Shown here piece by piece: positions 9,613-19,200 of a DNA stretch of 59,677 nt (positions within the stretch are counted from its first letter, which is position 1; the number at the start of each line of letters is the position of its first letter). Made by a program: the position numbers and the translations under genes. The stretch spans positions 1 to 59,677 of the forward strand of contig NZ_FOVI01000017.1 in the NCBI RefSeq assembly GCF_900115115.1. The letters run 5' to 3'. This DNA is from Paenimyroides ummariense. Lineage in GTDB: Bacteria > Bacteroidota > Bacteroidia > Flavobacteriales > Flavobacteriaceae. A model generated the notes under the pieces. It did not search any database, was not told the DNA's origin, and was given only the letters and a program-made list of their open reading frames with translations.

Positions 9613-9635
9613 AAGCTCCCAACGGAGCTTTTTTT
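9613..9635 (+). terminator. Rho-independent terminator
   Basis: Perfect 7-bp stem AAGCTCC/GGAGCTT with loop CAAC followed by a T run, 25 nt after the stop of the YciE-like gene. Confidence 0.9.
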
Positions 9636-10800
9636 GTTGCTTAAACAGATTGCATATGCTTGATTGCCTTTCAATGATGTTGTACATAAAAAATTTGTAG
9701 CAGGTTACTGACAGTACTTAGTTATTTTACATGATTCCTTTAACGGAACGTTAGTAAGCAATGTACGTATTAGATATGAAGTTGGAATACCTTAAGTATG
9801 GCATTAATGCGTTAATGAAGCGGCACTGATGCGGCATTGATAGGTACCAATCTGAAATTCAACCGTTGTATTTTGTGCCAATCGAAGTAGTCAAAATAAA
9901 ATCTCTATATATTTGAAGATCACATTAACCGTACAAGGTTATTCTATATGGTGCTGCTGTGTACTTGAGCAAAGATAAAGAAAAGTAAGATGCTTTCCGT
10001 ATAGTAGAGCAATTTTAGAGCGTTGTGAATAGAATTATAACAGATTAGATGAATTCTAAGGATCATGTAAATACTGTTAAAAGCTTCAACACTTCACTTA
10101 ACATCTCCGTAAGTCCGTCTTCAAAGAGGGAATGACCCAGCTTTATAAGACGAATATCTAGAAAATTGAGTTCGATTGTTATTTCGATACTTCGGCAAAC
10201 ATAGTACAGGCAGGAGAAATGTATAAAATTAAAGCTTAAGATTTTTCGACTTCACTTCGTTTCGCTCAAAATGACAGTCTTTCTTCAGCATCTATATGAC
10301 TTGAATTATTTGTAACAGAAAATTTTCAATTTAAAACAGTTGAATGTACAACATTCAGCCATCCGAATATATTTTCAAGTTGTTAAAATAAAAATGTTTT
10401 AGTAAATTTTTTAATCTGATGAAGATTGTTGGGTGCCTTCGAGAATATTTCAGCAGGCTCAATAACCACCTCAGGCACCTCTCGAGAATATTTCGTCAAG
10501 CTCAATAACCGTGCTTCGATGCTTCGGCACTTCGGCGGGCTCAGTGACCACGGGCTCAGTGACCACGGGCTCAGTGACCACGGGCTCAGCAACCGCCTCA
10601 GGCACCCATCGAGAACATTTCGATACTTCAACGAGTTCAGTAACCGCAGGCTCAGTGACCAGAGAAGCATGACAGCCGGATAGGATTATAGAGTCAAATC
10701 AATTCGTTAATTAGGTTGTCAACTAATATCGTATAAAAATCCTACATATTAAAAAGCGTCCGAATTTCTTCCACACGTTTTAAATTAAAGTATTAAGTTG
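9636..10800. other. Gene-free repeat-bearing region
   Basis: No convincing coding frame in about 1.1 kb. It holds a diverged copy of the sequence that is nearly identical at 13.9 and 23.1 kb (here about 10130-10330, including ATTTTTCGACTTCACTTCG), and the palindrome cluster at 10432-10672. Confidence 0.6.
10432..10672. repeat. Cluster of GGCTCAGTGACC-type palindromic repeats with a 15-bp tandem array
   Basis: Several copies of GTGCCTTCGAGA, CTCAGGCACC and TTTCGATACTTCGG...GGCTCAGTGACC. Inside lies a head-to-tail array of about four GGGCTCAGTGACCAC units (15 bp, about 10537-10590). Translated frames here are artefacts of the repeat. Confidence 0.8.
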
Positions 10801-11310
10801 TTAATACGATTCAAAAAGAAGCACGAAATCTAATGGTTCTACCTTTAATTTTAGTGAGGTGTTCGTAAGTTCCAAAATAGTCATATCGCCTGCCATTAAA
10901 TTACCGTTTGGATCATTTGCCACCATTGTAAGTGTAGTACCGTTTAGAATATAGCTTCCAGAATCTTCTTCCGTTGTAACGCAGTCTGTAAGGTAGCTTA
11001 CGTCTTTAGCCGTACCGTTGGAAGAGAATTGAAGATAATCATAGATTGTTGCGCACTCATGGTCGTGGTAAGCTATATCTACCCCCTGCACATCGGTAAT
11101 ACCGACTTTTTTCCATTTAGCAACAATGGTAGGCGTTGGATTTGGATTGGGGTCATTAGGGTTTGGATCAGGATCATTCGGATTAGGATCAGGATCATTT
11201 GGGTTTGGGTTTTGTGTAACGGGTGTTTCAGCTTCAGTATACTCTGCGCACGAATGGATTGAAAAGGTTACAAAAAGAACAGGCAGAATAAAAGATAAAA
11301 TACGTTTCAT
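10801..11310 (-). CDS. Lipocalin-like lipoprotein with Asn-Pro-Asp repeat linker
   Basis: Encodes 169 residues. A signal peptide with a lipobox-like end (MKRILSFILPVLFVTFSIHS then Cys21) predicts lipid anchoring. Residues about 34-62 are a low-complexity linker of NPNDPDP units, encoded by imperfect DNA repeats. From about 63 on the sequence IVAKWKK...CATIYDYLQFSSNGT...YLTDC...GSYILNGTTLTM matches the lipocalin-like pattern common in Bacteroidota lipoproteins. Monocistronic; ligand unknown. The linker length may vary by slippage. Confidence 0.8.
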   Translation of the reverse strand: MKRILSFILPVLFVTFSIHSCAEYTEAETPVTQNPNPNDPDPNPNDPDPNPNDPNPNPTPTIVAKWKKVGITDVQGVDIAYHDHECATIYDYLQFSSNGTAKDVSYLTDCVTTEEDSGSYILNGTTLTMVANDPNGNLMAGDMTILELTNTSLKLKVEPLDFVLLFESY

Positions 11311-11529
11311 GATAAGTACTTTAATATTGGTAATAAATATCTATTGAATTGTAAATAACTGAATAATAATTGATAAAAGAAAAAAATATGCCTCTTTTTA
11401 GGTTATGTTAACTATTTTAACATATAACATTGTGTTATGATTAGCTACTAATTAAAAACTTTAACTATCAAATAATGCATCAAAAAATACCCCCCAGCAC
11501 CATTGATCCTTCATCATATTTATAAGTTC

Positions 11530-11716
11530 TTTAAAATCTGTGAATCTGTGGTAAAAGATTCCCTCCTTGATGAGGGCTAGGGAGGTTTTATAATCAATCA
11601 TATACATAAACAATTCAACGAATCAAGATGTGCCTTCGAGAATATTTCAGCAGGCTCAATAACCGTGCTTCGATGAACTCAGCAACCGCCTCAAGCACCG
11701 TTGGAAGGATTTTGTA
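11530..11716. repeat. Composite intergenic repeat, copy 2
   Basis: Same order of blocks as at 4.7 kb: ATCTGTGAATCTGTGG, a TTCCCTCCTTGATGAGGG block with one change, the CAATTCAACGAATCAAG stretch, then TGCCTTCGAG and CTCAGC elements. The rest of 11311-11972 holds no gene; two AGGTATAA direct repeats (11881-11888 and 11963-11970) upstream of the hipB-like gene could be operator sites, but this is weak. Confidence 0.65.
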
Positions 11717-11972
11717 AACAGCAAATATACTATACAGCGAAAAAATACACCCAGCATCCCGCACCAAACACCAATCATCCATCATCGTACACCAAACAAC
11801 TTGTCCCGCCCCGCAGAATCCAACACCTCTACCGCCATCCGGATTAAACTACCTATCTACCTCAATAATTCAACCCGTTTAGGTATAATACTAGGCTATA
11901 TAATAAATTTTACACCCGAAGTGGTATTTTTATATTTACTTTTCATATATTTATATCAGAAAAGGTATAACT

Positions 11973-12176
11973 ATGAATTCATTACGATCATTTGTAAAAC
12001 AAAAACGAAAAGAGTTGAAACTTACACAGGAAGATTTAGCTTTAAACGCCGGGGTAGGTCTGCGCTTTGTTCGTGATTTAGAGCAGGGTAAAAAAACATT
12101 GCGATTAGATAAAGTGAACGATATACTGGTATTGTTTGGAAAAGAAGTAGGGGTAATAGATAAAATTCAAGAGTAA
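11973..12176 (+). CDS. hipB: HipB-like XRE-family antitoxin
   Basis: Encodes 67 residues. The helix-turn-helix spans about 5-60 (FVKQKRKELKLTQEDLALNA, LRFVRDLEQGKKTLRL), typical of HipB/Y4mF antitoxin regulators. Its stop overlaps the start of the next gene by 1 bp, forming a three-gene operon with HipA-N-like and kinase proteins. Expected role: DNA-binding autorepressor and part of the antitoxin complex. Symbol by family. Confidence 0.85.
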   Translation: MNSLRSFVKQKRKELKLTQEDLALNAGVGLRFVRDLEQGKKTLRLDKVNDILVLFGKEVGVIDKIQE

Positions 12177-12511
12177 TGGCACGGCAGGCAAACATATATT
12201 TTCAAGATCAGTTGGCTGGTACACTGGTCGAAGGTGATAATGGCTATACATTTTACTATAAAAAAGAGTATTTACAAGCATCTAATCCTAAACCTGTGAG
12301 TTTAACGCTGCCACTTTCAAATGACAGCTACCATAGCAACGTGCTGTTTCCATTTTTTGACGGACTGATTCCTGAAGGATGGTTGTTGGAAATTGGAGAA
12401 AAACATTGGAAACTCAATACGCGAGACCGCTTTGAACTATTAATCAATTTATGTAGAGACACCATTGGGGCAGTTTCTGTATATCCGGTGGAGGCGGAAA
12501 GTAATGAATAA
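12176..12511 (+). CDS. HipS-like protein (HipA N-terminal subdomain as a separate gene)
   Basis: Encodes 111 residues that correspond to only the N-terminal subdomain of HipA (ANIYFQDQLAGTLVEGDNGY, YKKEYL, PFFDGLIPEGWLLE). In single-chain HipA this is fused to the kinase; here it is separate, as in HipBST modules, where the small HipS protein acts as an antitoxin. It overlaps the kinase gene by 8 bp. Function as HipS is inferred from size and order. Confidence 0.82.
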   Translation: MARQANIYFQDQLAGTLVEGDNGYTFYYKKEYLQASNPKPVSLTLPLSNDSYHSNVLFPFFDGLIPEGWLLEIGEKHWKLNTRDRFELLINLCRDTIGAVSVYPVEAESNE

Positions 12512-13445
12512 TTGTTTGTTTTGTTATAAGCCCGTGGAGCATGGCGAGTATCACACCGCTTGTTCAAAGAAATTCTTTGGAACAACAAACGTTCCTTTCC
12601 TAGAATTAGACCAGGATAAATTAAATCAAATGGCGCAAATAACCGTAAACGAGCGGTTAGCTTTAACAGGGGTACAACCCAAAATATCATTAAGCTTAAA
12701 TGGTGAAAAAGGAAATAAACGTCTAACCTTGGTTGGTTTGTGGGGCGATTATATCCTAAAACCACAGTCCGATCATTTTGCGCAGATGCCTCAGGTTGAA
12801 GATCTCACCATGCATCTGGCAAAGCTGTTTAAAATAGATACTGCGCAGCATACCTTGATACGCACTTCAACTAGAGAATTGGCTTATATTACCAAACGTT
12901 TTGACCGATATACTTCGTCTGGTTCCCTGCGAAATAAGGTTCATGTAGAAGATCTGTGTCAGTTGTCAGAATTGCTTACAGAGCAGAAGTATAAAAGCTC
13001 GTATGAGCGTGTAGGCAAAATCATCAGAAAGTATGCTGCCAATCCTGGTTTAGATGCTATTAGGTATTATCGTTTGGTATTATTTTCTTTTCTGACAGGA
13101 AACAACGACATGCACTTAAAAAACTTTTCCTTAGTACATACCCAGAATGGTGTTTTGTTTTCACCGGCTTATGATCTTTTAAATGTAAATCTTATTTTTC
13201 CTAGCGATGAAGAAGAATTGGCATTAACATTGGCAGGTAGGAAAAGAAAAATAAAAGGTTCAGATTTTGATCAATTTGCAACATCTTTGGAAATTAATAA
13301 TATAGTGCGTAACAACATTTATAGAGATTTCTCTAAACATATTTATAAGGCAATCGATCTCATCAACAGAAGTTTTCTAAGCGAAGAATATAAACAAGAA
13401 TACATCAGAATTTTAAGTGCTAAATATAACCAATTAGGTCTTTAG
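12504..13445 (+). CDS. HipT/HipA-like serine/threonine kinase toxin
   Basis: Encodes 313 residues from ATG 12504, overlapping the upstream gene by 8 bp; an earlier in-frame codon would duplicate upstream coding sequence. N-terminus has a Cys/His cluster (Cys4, Cys7, His17, Cys20; CLFCYKP...HTACSKKFFG) suggesting a small zinc finger. Kinase motifs: Gly-rich loop region TGVQPKISLSL (55-65) with Ser62/Ser64 resembling the regulatory S-x-S of HipT, catalytic GNNDMHLKNFS (Asp202) and metal-binding AYDLLN (Asp224). HipA/HipT toxins phosphorylate aminoacyl-tRNA synthetases; the target here is unknown. Confidence 0.87.
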   Translation: MNNCLFCYKPVEHGEYHTACSKKFFGTTNVPFLELDQDKLNQMAQITVNERLALTGVQPKISLSLNGEKGNKRLTLVGLWGDYILKPQSDHFAQMPQVEDLTMHLAKLFKIDTAQHTLIRTSTRELAYITKRFDRYTSSGSLRNKVHVEDLCQLSELLTEQKYKSSYERVGKIIRKYAANPGLDAIRYYRLVLFSFLTGNNDMHLKNFSLVHTQNGVLFSPAYDLLNVNLIFPSDEEELALTLAGRKRKIKGSDFDQFATSLEINNIVRNNIYRDFSKHIYKAIDLINRSFLSEEYKQEYIRILSAKYNQLGL

Positions 13446-13566
13446 TGGTTTAGGTCACTTAAACAATCACGTCGCCTCTGCTTGTCCAGATCGCTATCGG
13501 GATCTACGTAACATCGCCGTTAATATCACTTTGAAGGGATAATTCGAAGCATTAAATAAACAAAAT

Positions 13567-13762
13567 GCCTCCTTGGGCAGGGCTAGGGATACGTTATAAT
13601 CAATTATATACATAAACAATTCAACGAATCAAGATGTGCCTTCGAGAACCTTAGGCACCATTTGAAGGATTTTGTACCACAGGACATCCATAGTAAAAAA
13701 TTAGTTTAAAATCTGTGAATCTGTGGTAAAAGATTCCCTCCTTGAGGAGGGCTAGGGAGGTG
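13567..13762. repeat. Composite intergenic repeat, copy 3
   Basis: Degenerate first block (GCCTCCTTGGGCAGGGCTAG) then the CAATTCAACGAATCAAG stretch, a TGCCTTCGAG/TAGGCACC hairpin, ACCACAGGACATCCATAG and the second block CCCTCCTTGAGGAGGG. It runs directly into the long repeat that is duplicated at 22.9 kb. Confidence 0.7.
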
Positions 13763-14055
13763 TACAAATTATTAATTCAGTACTACAATATACTTTAAAA
13801 CGATATACATTAAATTACAACGATCACCGCACATCCAACGTCCAGGTGACATCCCCCTTAGTCCCCCTTCAAAAGGGGGAGTGCGCCAGCTTTATAAGAA
13901 GAATGTCAAGAAAATTGACTCGAGTTGTAATTTTGGTAAGGGGAAATCTATAATGATTAATGCTTAAGATTTTTCGACTTCACTTCGTTTCGCTCAAAAT
14001 GACAGTTTTCGCTCAGTTTCTATATGACTTGAATTATTTGTAACTGAAAATTTCA
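13733..14055. repeat. Long dispersed repeat, copy 1 (about 323 bp)
   Basis: Nearly identical in direct orientation to 22911-23234, differing at about a dozen positions. It includes CCCTCCTTGAGGAGGG, CCCCCTTCAAAAGGGGG and the ATTTTTCGACTTCACTTCG / CGCTCAAAATGACAG element. No coding frame. A third, diverged copy lies at about 10130-10330. Confidence 0.9.
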
Positions 14056-14100
14056 TCCCAAACCTAGCACCCGACATCCATCGGGAATAAACATATTTTA

Positions 14101-15324
14101 TCAGGAAGCATACAAAATTAAAAGTTCGTTGCGCTGCTTGATGTTAAGAACGTTGTAAATAATTTTTAAATGGTACTTTACCGTATTATCAGAAATAAAA
14201 AGTTCTGCTGCTATTTCCTTATTGCTTTTGCCTTTCTTTAGTAACTCAATGATCTGAAGCTGGCGTTCTGTAAAGTGAAATCCATCCAGCTTGCTTTTAC
14301 CAGAAGGTTGAGCTTGCTCGGTAAGTTGCAGGTGGTATTTTATCTCATTCTGTATTCGCGTATTTTCCTCCGTTATAAACTTGTTTTTAAGCTTGGTATT
14401 TTTATAAAGTTTATACGTGATAAAGAGAAGCAGTAATAAAAGTACTGCAAATACAGCAATGGTAAGCAAGATATAATGTTTTTTTTGAGAGCTGTAGTTA
14501 TATTCCTGGGTTTTCAACTGCTGTTCCAACAGTTCCACTTTACTGCTGTTTATATTGGAATTGTACAGAGAAAACAGCGAATCGCACTTTTGCTGGTGAA
14601 AAAACGCATTTTTGTAGTCTTTAGTACTGCTGAAAACGTTCTTCATTATTTCTTCAAGGTAGAATTCATATTTAATGTTTCCTGTTTTTCTTGCAGACTG
14701 AATTGCGGCCTGATATGTTGAATCTCTTTTTTGTACGTTTCCTGTATGATGGTAAAGCTCTATTTGTTTACCGAAAATAATAGGCAGTTCTGCCGGAAAA
14801 TATTGCACACTTAAATTGTATGCCTTATTTAAAATTTCTTCTGCTGCACTGTATTCCTTTGCCTTCAGGTGGAAATAACCTTTCTGTGTGTAAAGGAACA
14901 AAATATATTTTGGCTCAAGATTTTTGTAGCCCGTTGCCTCCAACTGGACTGTAAGTTTTTCAGACGTATCAAATTCCTGCTTATCGAAATAGACAAATGA
15001 TCTTTCGGCTTTTATAATCTGCTCTACAGCAGCGCCGTTATCACCTTTAAGACCTTCTTTAAGCGCCAGATCAAGAAAATGCAGCGCGTGTTCATATTTA
15101 TAAAGTCTTCTGTAAATGGCCGATTTTAGCAAATAGGCTTCGTACCTTTCTGCAGAAGTTATGTTTGGCTTTGCCAAAAAATTACATACTAATTTGATAG
15201 ATGCCTCGTGATTTCCCAAATTTGTAGAAACTTCTATTTCGTGTGTCAGTTTTTTAAGGGATCTGTTATTTCCGAAAGCTGAAAGTGTAGAAATAAATAG
15301 TAGTAGCGTAATAATTTTCTTCAT
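14101..15324 (-). CDS. TPR-containing membrane LuxR-type transcriptional regulator
   Basis: Encodes 407 residues. Signal peptide-like N-terminus (MKKIITLLLFISTLSAFG), then a helical TPR-like region (about 30-270), a transmembrane helix (about 284-305, LTIAVFAVLLLLLLFITY), a short coiled-coil segment, and a C-terminal LuxR/GerE helix-turn-helix (FTERQLQIIELL...NKEIAAELFISDNTVKYHL). The family is common in Bacteroidota as membrane-bound TPR regulators. It is divergent from the adhesin operon starting at 15867, which it may control (inference). Confidence 0.9.
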   Translation of the reverse strand: MKKIITLLLFISTLSAFGNNRSLKKLTHEIEVSTNLGNHEASIKLVCNFLAKPNITSAERYEAYLLKSAIYRRLYKYEHALHFLDLALKEGLKGDNGAAVEQIIKAERSFVYFDKQEFDTSEKLTVQLEATGYKNLEPKYILFLYTQKGYFHLKAKEYSAAEEILNKAYNLSVQYFPAELPIIFGKQIELYHHTGNVQKRDSTYQAAIQSARKTGNIKYEFYLEEIMKNVFSSTKDYKNAFFHQQKCDSLFSLYNSNINSSKVELLEQQLKTQEYNYSSQKKHYILLTIAVFAVLLLLLLFITYKLYKNTKLKNKFITEENTRIQNEIKYHLQLTEQAQPSGKSKLDGFHFTERQLQIIELLKKGKSNKEIAAELFISDNTVKYHLKIIYNVLNIKQRNELLILYAS

Positions 15325-15866
15325 AAAATGCTATTTTAAGCAAAAGTACCTATTTATTTGAATTATTATCAATAAAAAAAATGTTTTATTGATAAAGAAT
15401 TAAAATTAAATCACGGTTTACAAGTATTTTATTAAATATTTGATAATTAACGTTTTGTGTTTCTGCTACCCAAGCGGGTAGTGGATTTAGTAACATACTA
15501 CACTTAAACTACCTTATATAAGCTTTGTTAATATTTTCAAAATTTTCACATTTGTAGCATAAACATGTTACTGGTTGATCTTACATTTTTTCAACTTTAA
15601 GCGAACATAAAATTGCTAAATAAAATCTTAACTAAAACGAAATCTATGAAAAAATAAGTACACTTCTAAAAAATGTTGGTAGCACCTACGGGTACTGCTT
15701 CAAAATTTAAGGTCAATGCAAAATTATCTGTCCTGTAACGTTAGTAAATGAACATAACGATCAAGTCCTGATTTTCTAAATTAAAACAAAACTGGGTAGA
15801 GGTAAAGTATATGTCTTTAAAATTCTGAATTAACCTAAAATGTAAAAAATATCAAAATTTAACTTG
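15325..15866. promoter_or_regulatory. Divergent intergenic region with hairpin CTACCC/GGGTAG
   Basis: 540 bases between the LuxR-type gene and the adhesin operon, no coding frame seen. A perfect inverted repeat CTACCC-AAGC-GGGTAG lies at 15466-15481 and CCTACGGGTA-type sequence at about 15685, with AGTAACATACTACAC between them. These are candidate operators for the divergent LuxR-type protein. Confidence 0.4.
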
Positions 15867-16283
15867 ATGAAAAAAATCTATTTTTTGCTCCTGGCATTAT
15901 GGTGTACAGGAATTGTCAAAGCGCAGTCACTAACTGACCAAGAGAAAATTGTACAGCAGTGTATCAATTTAAAATCTTTAGAAAAACTATACCCTGAACA
16001 TGTACCACTGTATATAATGCAGCATAATGTATCGTTTGGTAACATCCATCCCAGCCACAACGGAAAAAAAGTGTCTTTTTTATCAAAAGACCAGATAAAA
16101 GACCAGCATCCAGATGCCTATTTTCTTTTTTGGACTTTTAATGTAAGCGGGAATGATGCCCGTATTGAGTTTGTATACAACTATGACCAAAACACCACCG
16201 AAGGCAAAGAATTTAAAGCCACGGTACTACTGGAAAAAAAGGGTGTTAACTGGATTATTAAAGACGCACAACCAAGCCGATAA
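15867..16283 (+). CDS. Small secreted hypothetical protein
   Basis: Encodes 138 residues from ATG 15867 (a TTG just upstream is unlikely). Clear signal peptide MKKIYFLLLALWCTGIVKA with cleavage before QSLTD. The mature part is about 118 residues without a recognised domain; its end (ATVLLEKKGVNWIIKDAQ) resembles small NTF2/DUF-type folds but this is not firm. It is the first gene of an operon, 2 nt before the large adhesin gene, so it may assist that protein. Confidence 0.75.
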   Translation: MKKIYFLLLALWCTGIVKAQSLTDQEKIVQQCINLKSLEKLYPEHVPLYIMQHNVSFGNIHPSHNGKKVSFLSKDQIKDQHPDAYFLFWTFNVSGNDARIEFVYNYDQNTTEGKEFKATVLLEKKGVNWIIKDAQPSR

Positions 16284-16285
16284 TT

Positions 16286-19200
16286 ATGAAGAACAAAATA
16301 CTTACATCCATTACAGGAAGGCTGATAGTCTTTTTAGCATTGATGACTTTTGGCTTAGAGGCTGTTACTGCACAAACAGTTTTAAACAACAATAAAGTAC
16401 GGATAGGTAACGGCACTGAGAGTTCTATAAACTCTTCAGGAAACATGCAGCAGCCATTTTATTACAATCAAACTTTAAATTTATGGAGAAAATTAACCTT
16501 TTCTTCCTATCCACTAGATAATGCCTTTGCTACCGGCGGAAGCGGTACCAGCGAATGGAACATTAACGGTACTTTAGTAGAAAACCCTTTGCTGACCGGA
16601 CAGGTAATAGATTATTCGCAGTATGTGAGTACAGGTACCAATATGGGATATGGTAAGATAATTTCTACGGGTAATATTACCATTGGGGCGGCAACCCTTC
16701 AGGTTGAATATACCTATACCCTGGGCCAAAACTCAAGTTTTATACAGGTAAAATGTAAAGTTACCAATGTGGGCAATGCAACAGCAACAAACGTAAGAAC
16801 ATGGCTGGGCACACGTGATGATTATGTGGGCAATAATGATAGACCTACTAAAACAAGGGGCAACCTTGTAAACGGAGCATTTGCAACTGTCTCATCTACC
16901 AGTGTTCAGGCTAAAGCCCTTAAAATTGAATCTGGGGTTGAGGGCGTGTTGTTTTATACTACACATCCGCGCGCTTACACCAGTATAAGCTCGTGCTGCT
17001 CTTTTATAAATGCCATTAATACCGATCCGCTTAACAGCGCTGTATCAGTAACAAGTGACAATTCTTATGCTATGTATGTAAGGTTTAACGACCTGCCTGT
17101 GGGCGCAAGCGATGAATTTTCATTATACTATGCCGCAGGTGATATAGCAGACCTTGAAGAAATTATTAATGAAGTAGCCCAGGCAAGTGGTGCAATAAGT
17201 AACATTACCACTAATTCGGCTGTGTTTACCTCTTCTTCTCCAGCAGCAACTACAGGATACTATGTTGTAGTTCCGCAAGGAGCTACACCGCCAACTGCCG
17301 CACAAATTCAGGCCGGTACAAATTATGGCAGTACAGTGGTTGCAAATAGCGGCACGGCAGCAATGGCGGCTAATGCATCTGTAACATATAATCTTACGGG
17401 GCTTGCTCCGTCTACACCCTATACGTTATATTTTGTAAGTTATAACGGTACGGCTTATTCAACCATATATAATGCTAATTTTACAACGCTAGCACCGTTA
17501 ACGGCTACCATGAGCAGCAGTACTAACCTTGCGTGCAATGGCGGCACTTCAGGTGCTGCCACGGTTACCGCAGCAGGCGCTAACCCTCCATACACCTACC
17601 TATGGAGTAACGGTGCTACAACAGCAACCGTGACAGGTCTTGCAGCAGGTACCTATACAGTTACCGTAACCGATAGCAATAACCAAACAGCCACACAAAC
17701 CGTTACCATAACGCAGCCTGCAGCTTTAGTAGCTTCTCCGGCTTCTCAAACCAATGTATCTTGTAACGGCGGATCGAATGGTTCGGCTGCAGTTGCAGTA
17801 ACTGGAGGAACAGGAAGTTATACCTATTCATGGGCACCGAGTGGCGGTACAGCAGCTGCAGCTACAGGTTTAGCAGCAGGTACTTATACCGTAACGGTTA
17901 CCGATGCAAACGGATGTGAAGCCACACAAAATTTTACAATTACACAGCCTACTGCTTTAGCAGCTAGTGCGGATACTCAAACCAATGTGTCTTGTAACAG
18001 CGGATCGAATGGTTCGGCTTCGGTTGCAGTAACAGGAGGAACAGGAACTTATACTTATTCATGGTCGCCGAGTGGCGGTACGGCAGCTACAGCTACAGGT
18101 TTAGCAGCAGGTACTTATACCGTAACGGTAACCGATGCAAACGGATGTGAAGCCACACAAAGTTTTATAATTACACAGCCTACTGCTTTAACAGCTACTG
18201 CGGATACTCAAACCAATGTATTTTGTAATGGCGGATCGAATGGTTCGGCTTCGGTTGCAGTAGCAGGAGGAACAGGAACTTATACTTATTCATGGTCGCC
18301 GAGTGGCGGTACGGCAGCTGCAGCTACAGGTTTAATCGCTGGTACTTATACCGTAACAGTTACAGATGCTAACGGTTGTCAAGCAACTCAAAGCTTTACC
18401 ATTACGCAGCCCTCAGCTTTATCAGCTACTACATCGGCATCAAACGTTAGTTGCCCAGGCCATTATGATGGTACCGCAGCGATAAATGTTACCGGAGGTA
18501 CTGCACCTTATACTTATGTGTGGAATAATGGTGGTGTTACTAATGTAATAACCGGTTTAACTGCAGGTGTGTATGTTGTGAACGTTACTGATGCTAATGG
18601 TTGTCAGATAGAAAAACAGGTTTTTGTAAACACAACACCCGATACAACTGCTCCTACACCAAATAAGGCAAGTTTACCAACCATTACCAAACAATGTGCG
18701 GTAACAGCTGCAGACATTCCTGTACCAACGGCAAACGATAATTGTGCAGGTACTGTAATAGCAACCACCACTGATGAATTAATATATACGGATCAAGGTA
18801 CCTATACGATTACTTGGACATACAACGATAGAAACGGAAATAGATCAACACAATTACAAACAGTTATTGTAAAAGATGTTACCAAACCAATACCGGCAGT
18901 AGCAAGTTTACCAACCATTACCAAACAATGTGCGGTAACAGCGGCTGATATTCCGGTACCAACAGCAAACGATAATTGCGCAGGTATTATTACGGCGACT
19001 ACTACCGATGCACTGGCTTACACAGCGCAAGGTACGTATACCATCAACTGGACGTATAACGACGGTAACGGTAACACTACAATACAGCAACAAACAATTA
19101 TTGTAGATGATGTAACAGTTCCTGTACCAACAGTTGCTACTTTACCAACCATTACTAAAGAATGTGCGGTAACAGCGGCTGATATCCCGGTACCAACAGC

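Noticed and set aside
10383..10683. ORFs with SDHGLSDHGLSDHG or SPWSLSPWSLS repeats
   Set aside because: Both strands are translations of the 15-bp tandem repeat in the palindrome cluster.
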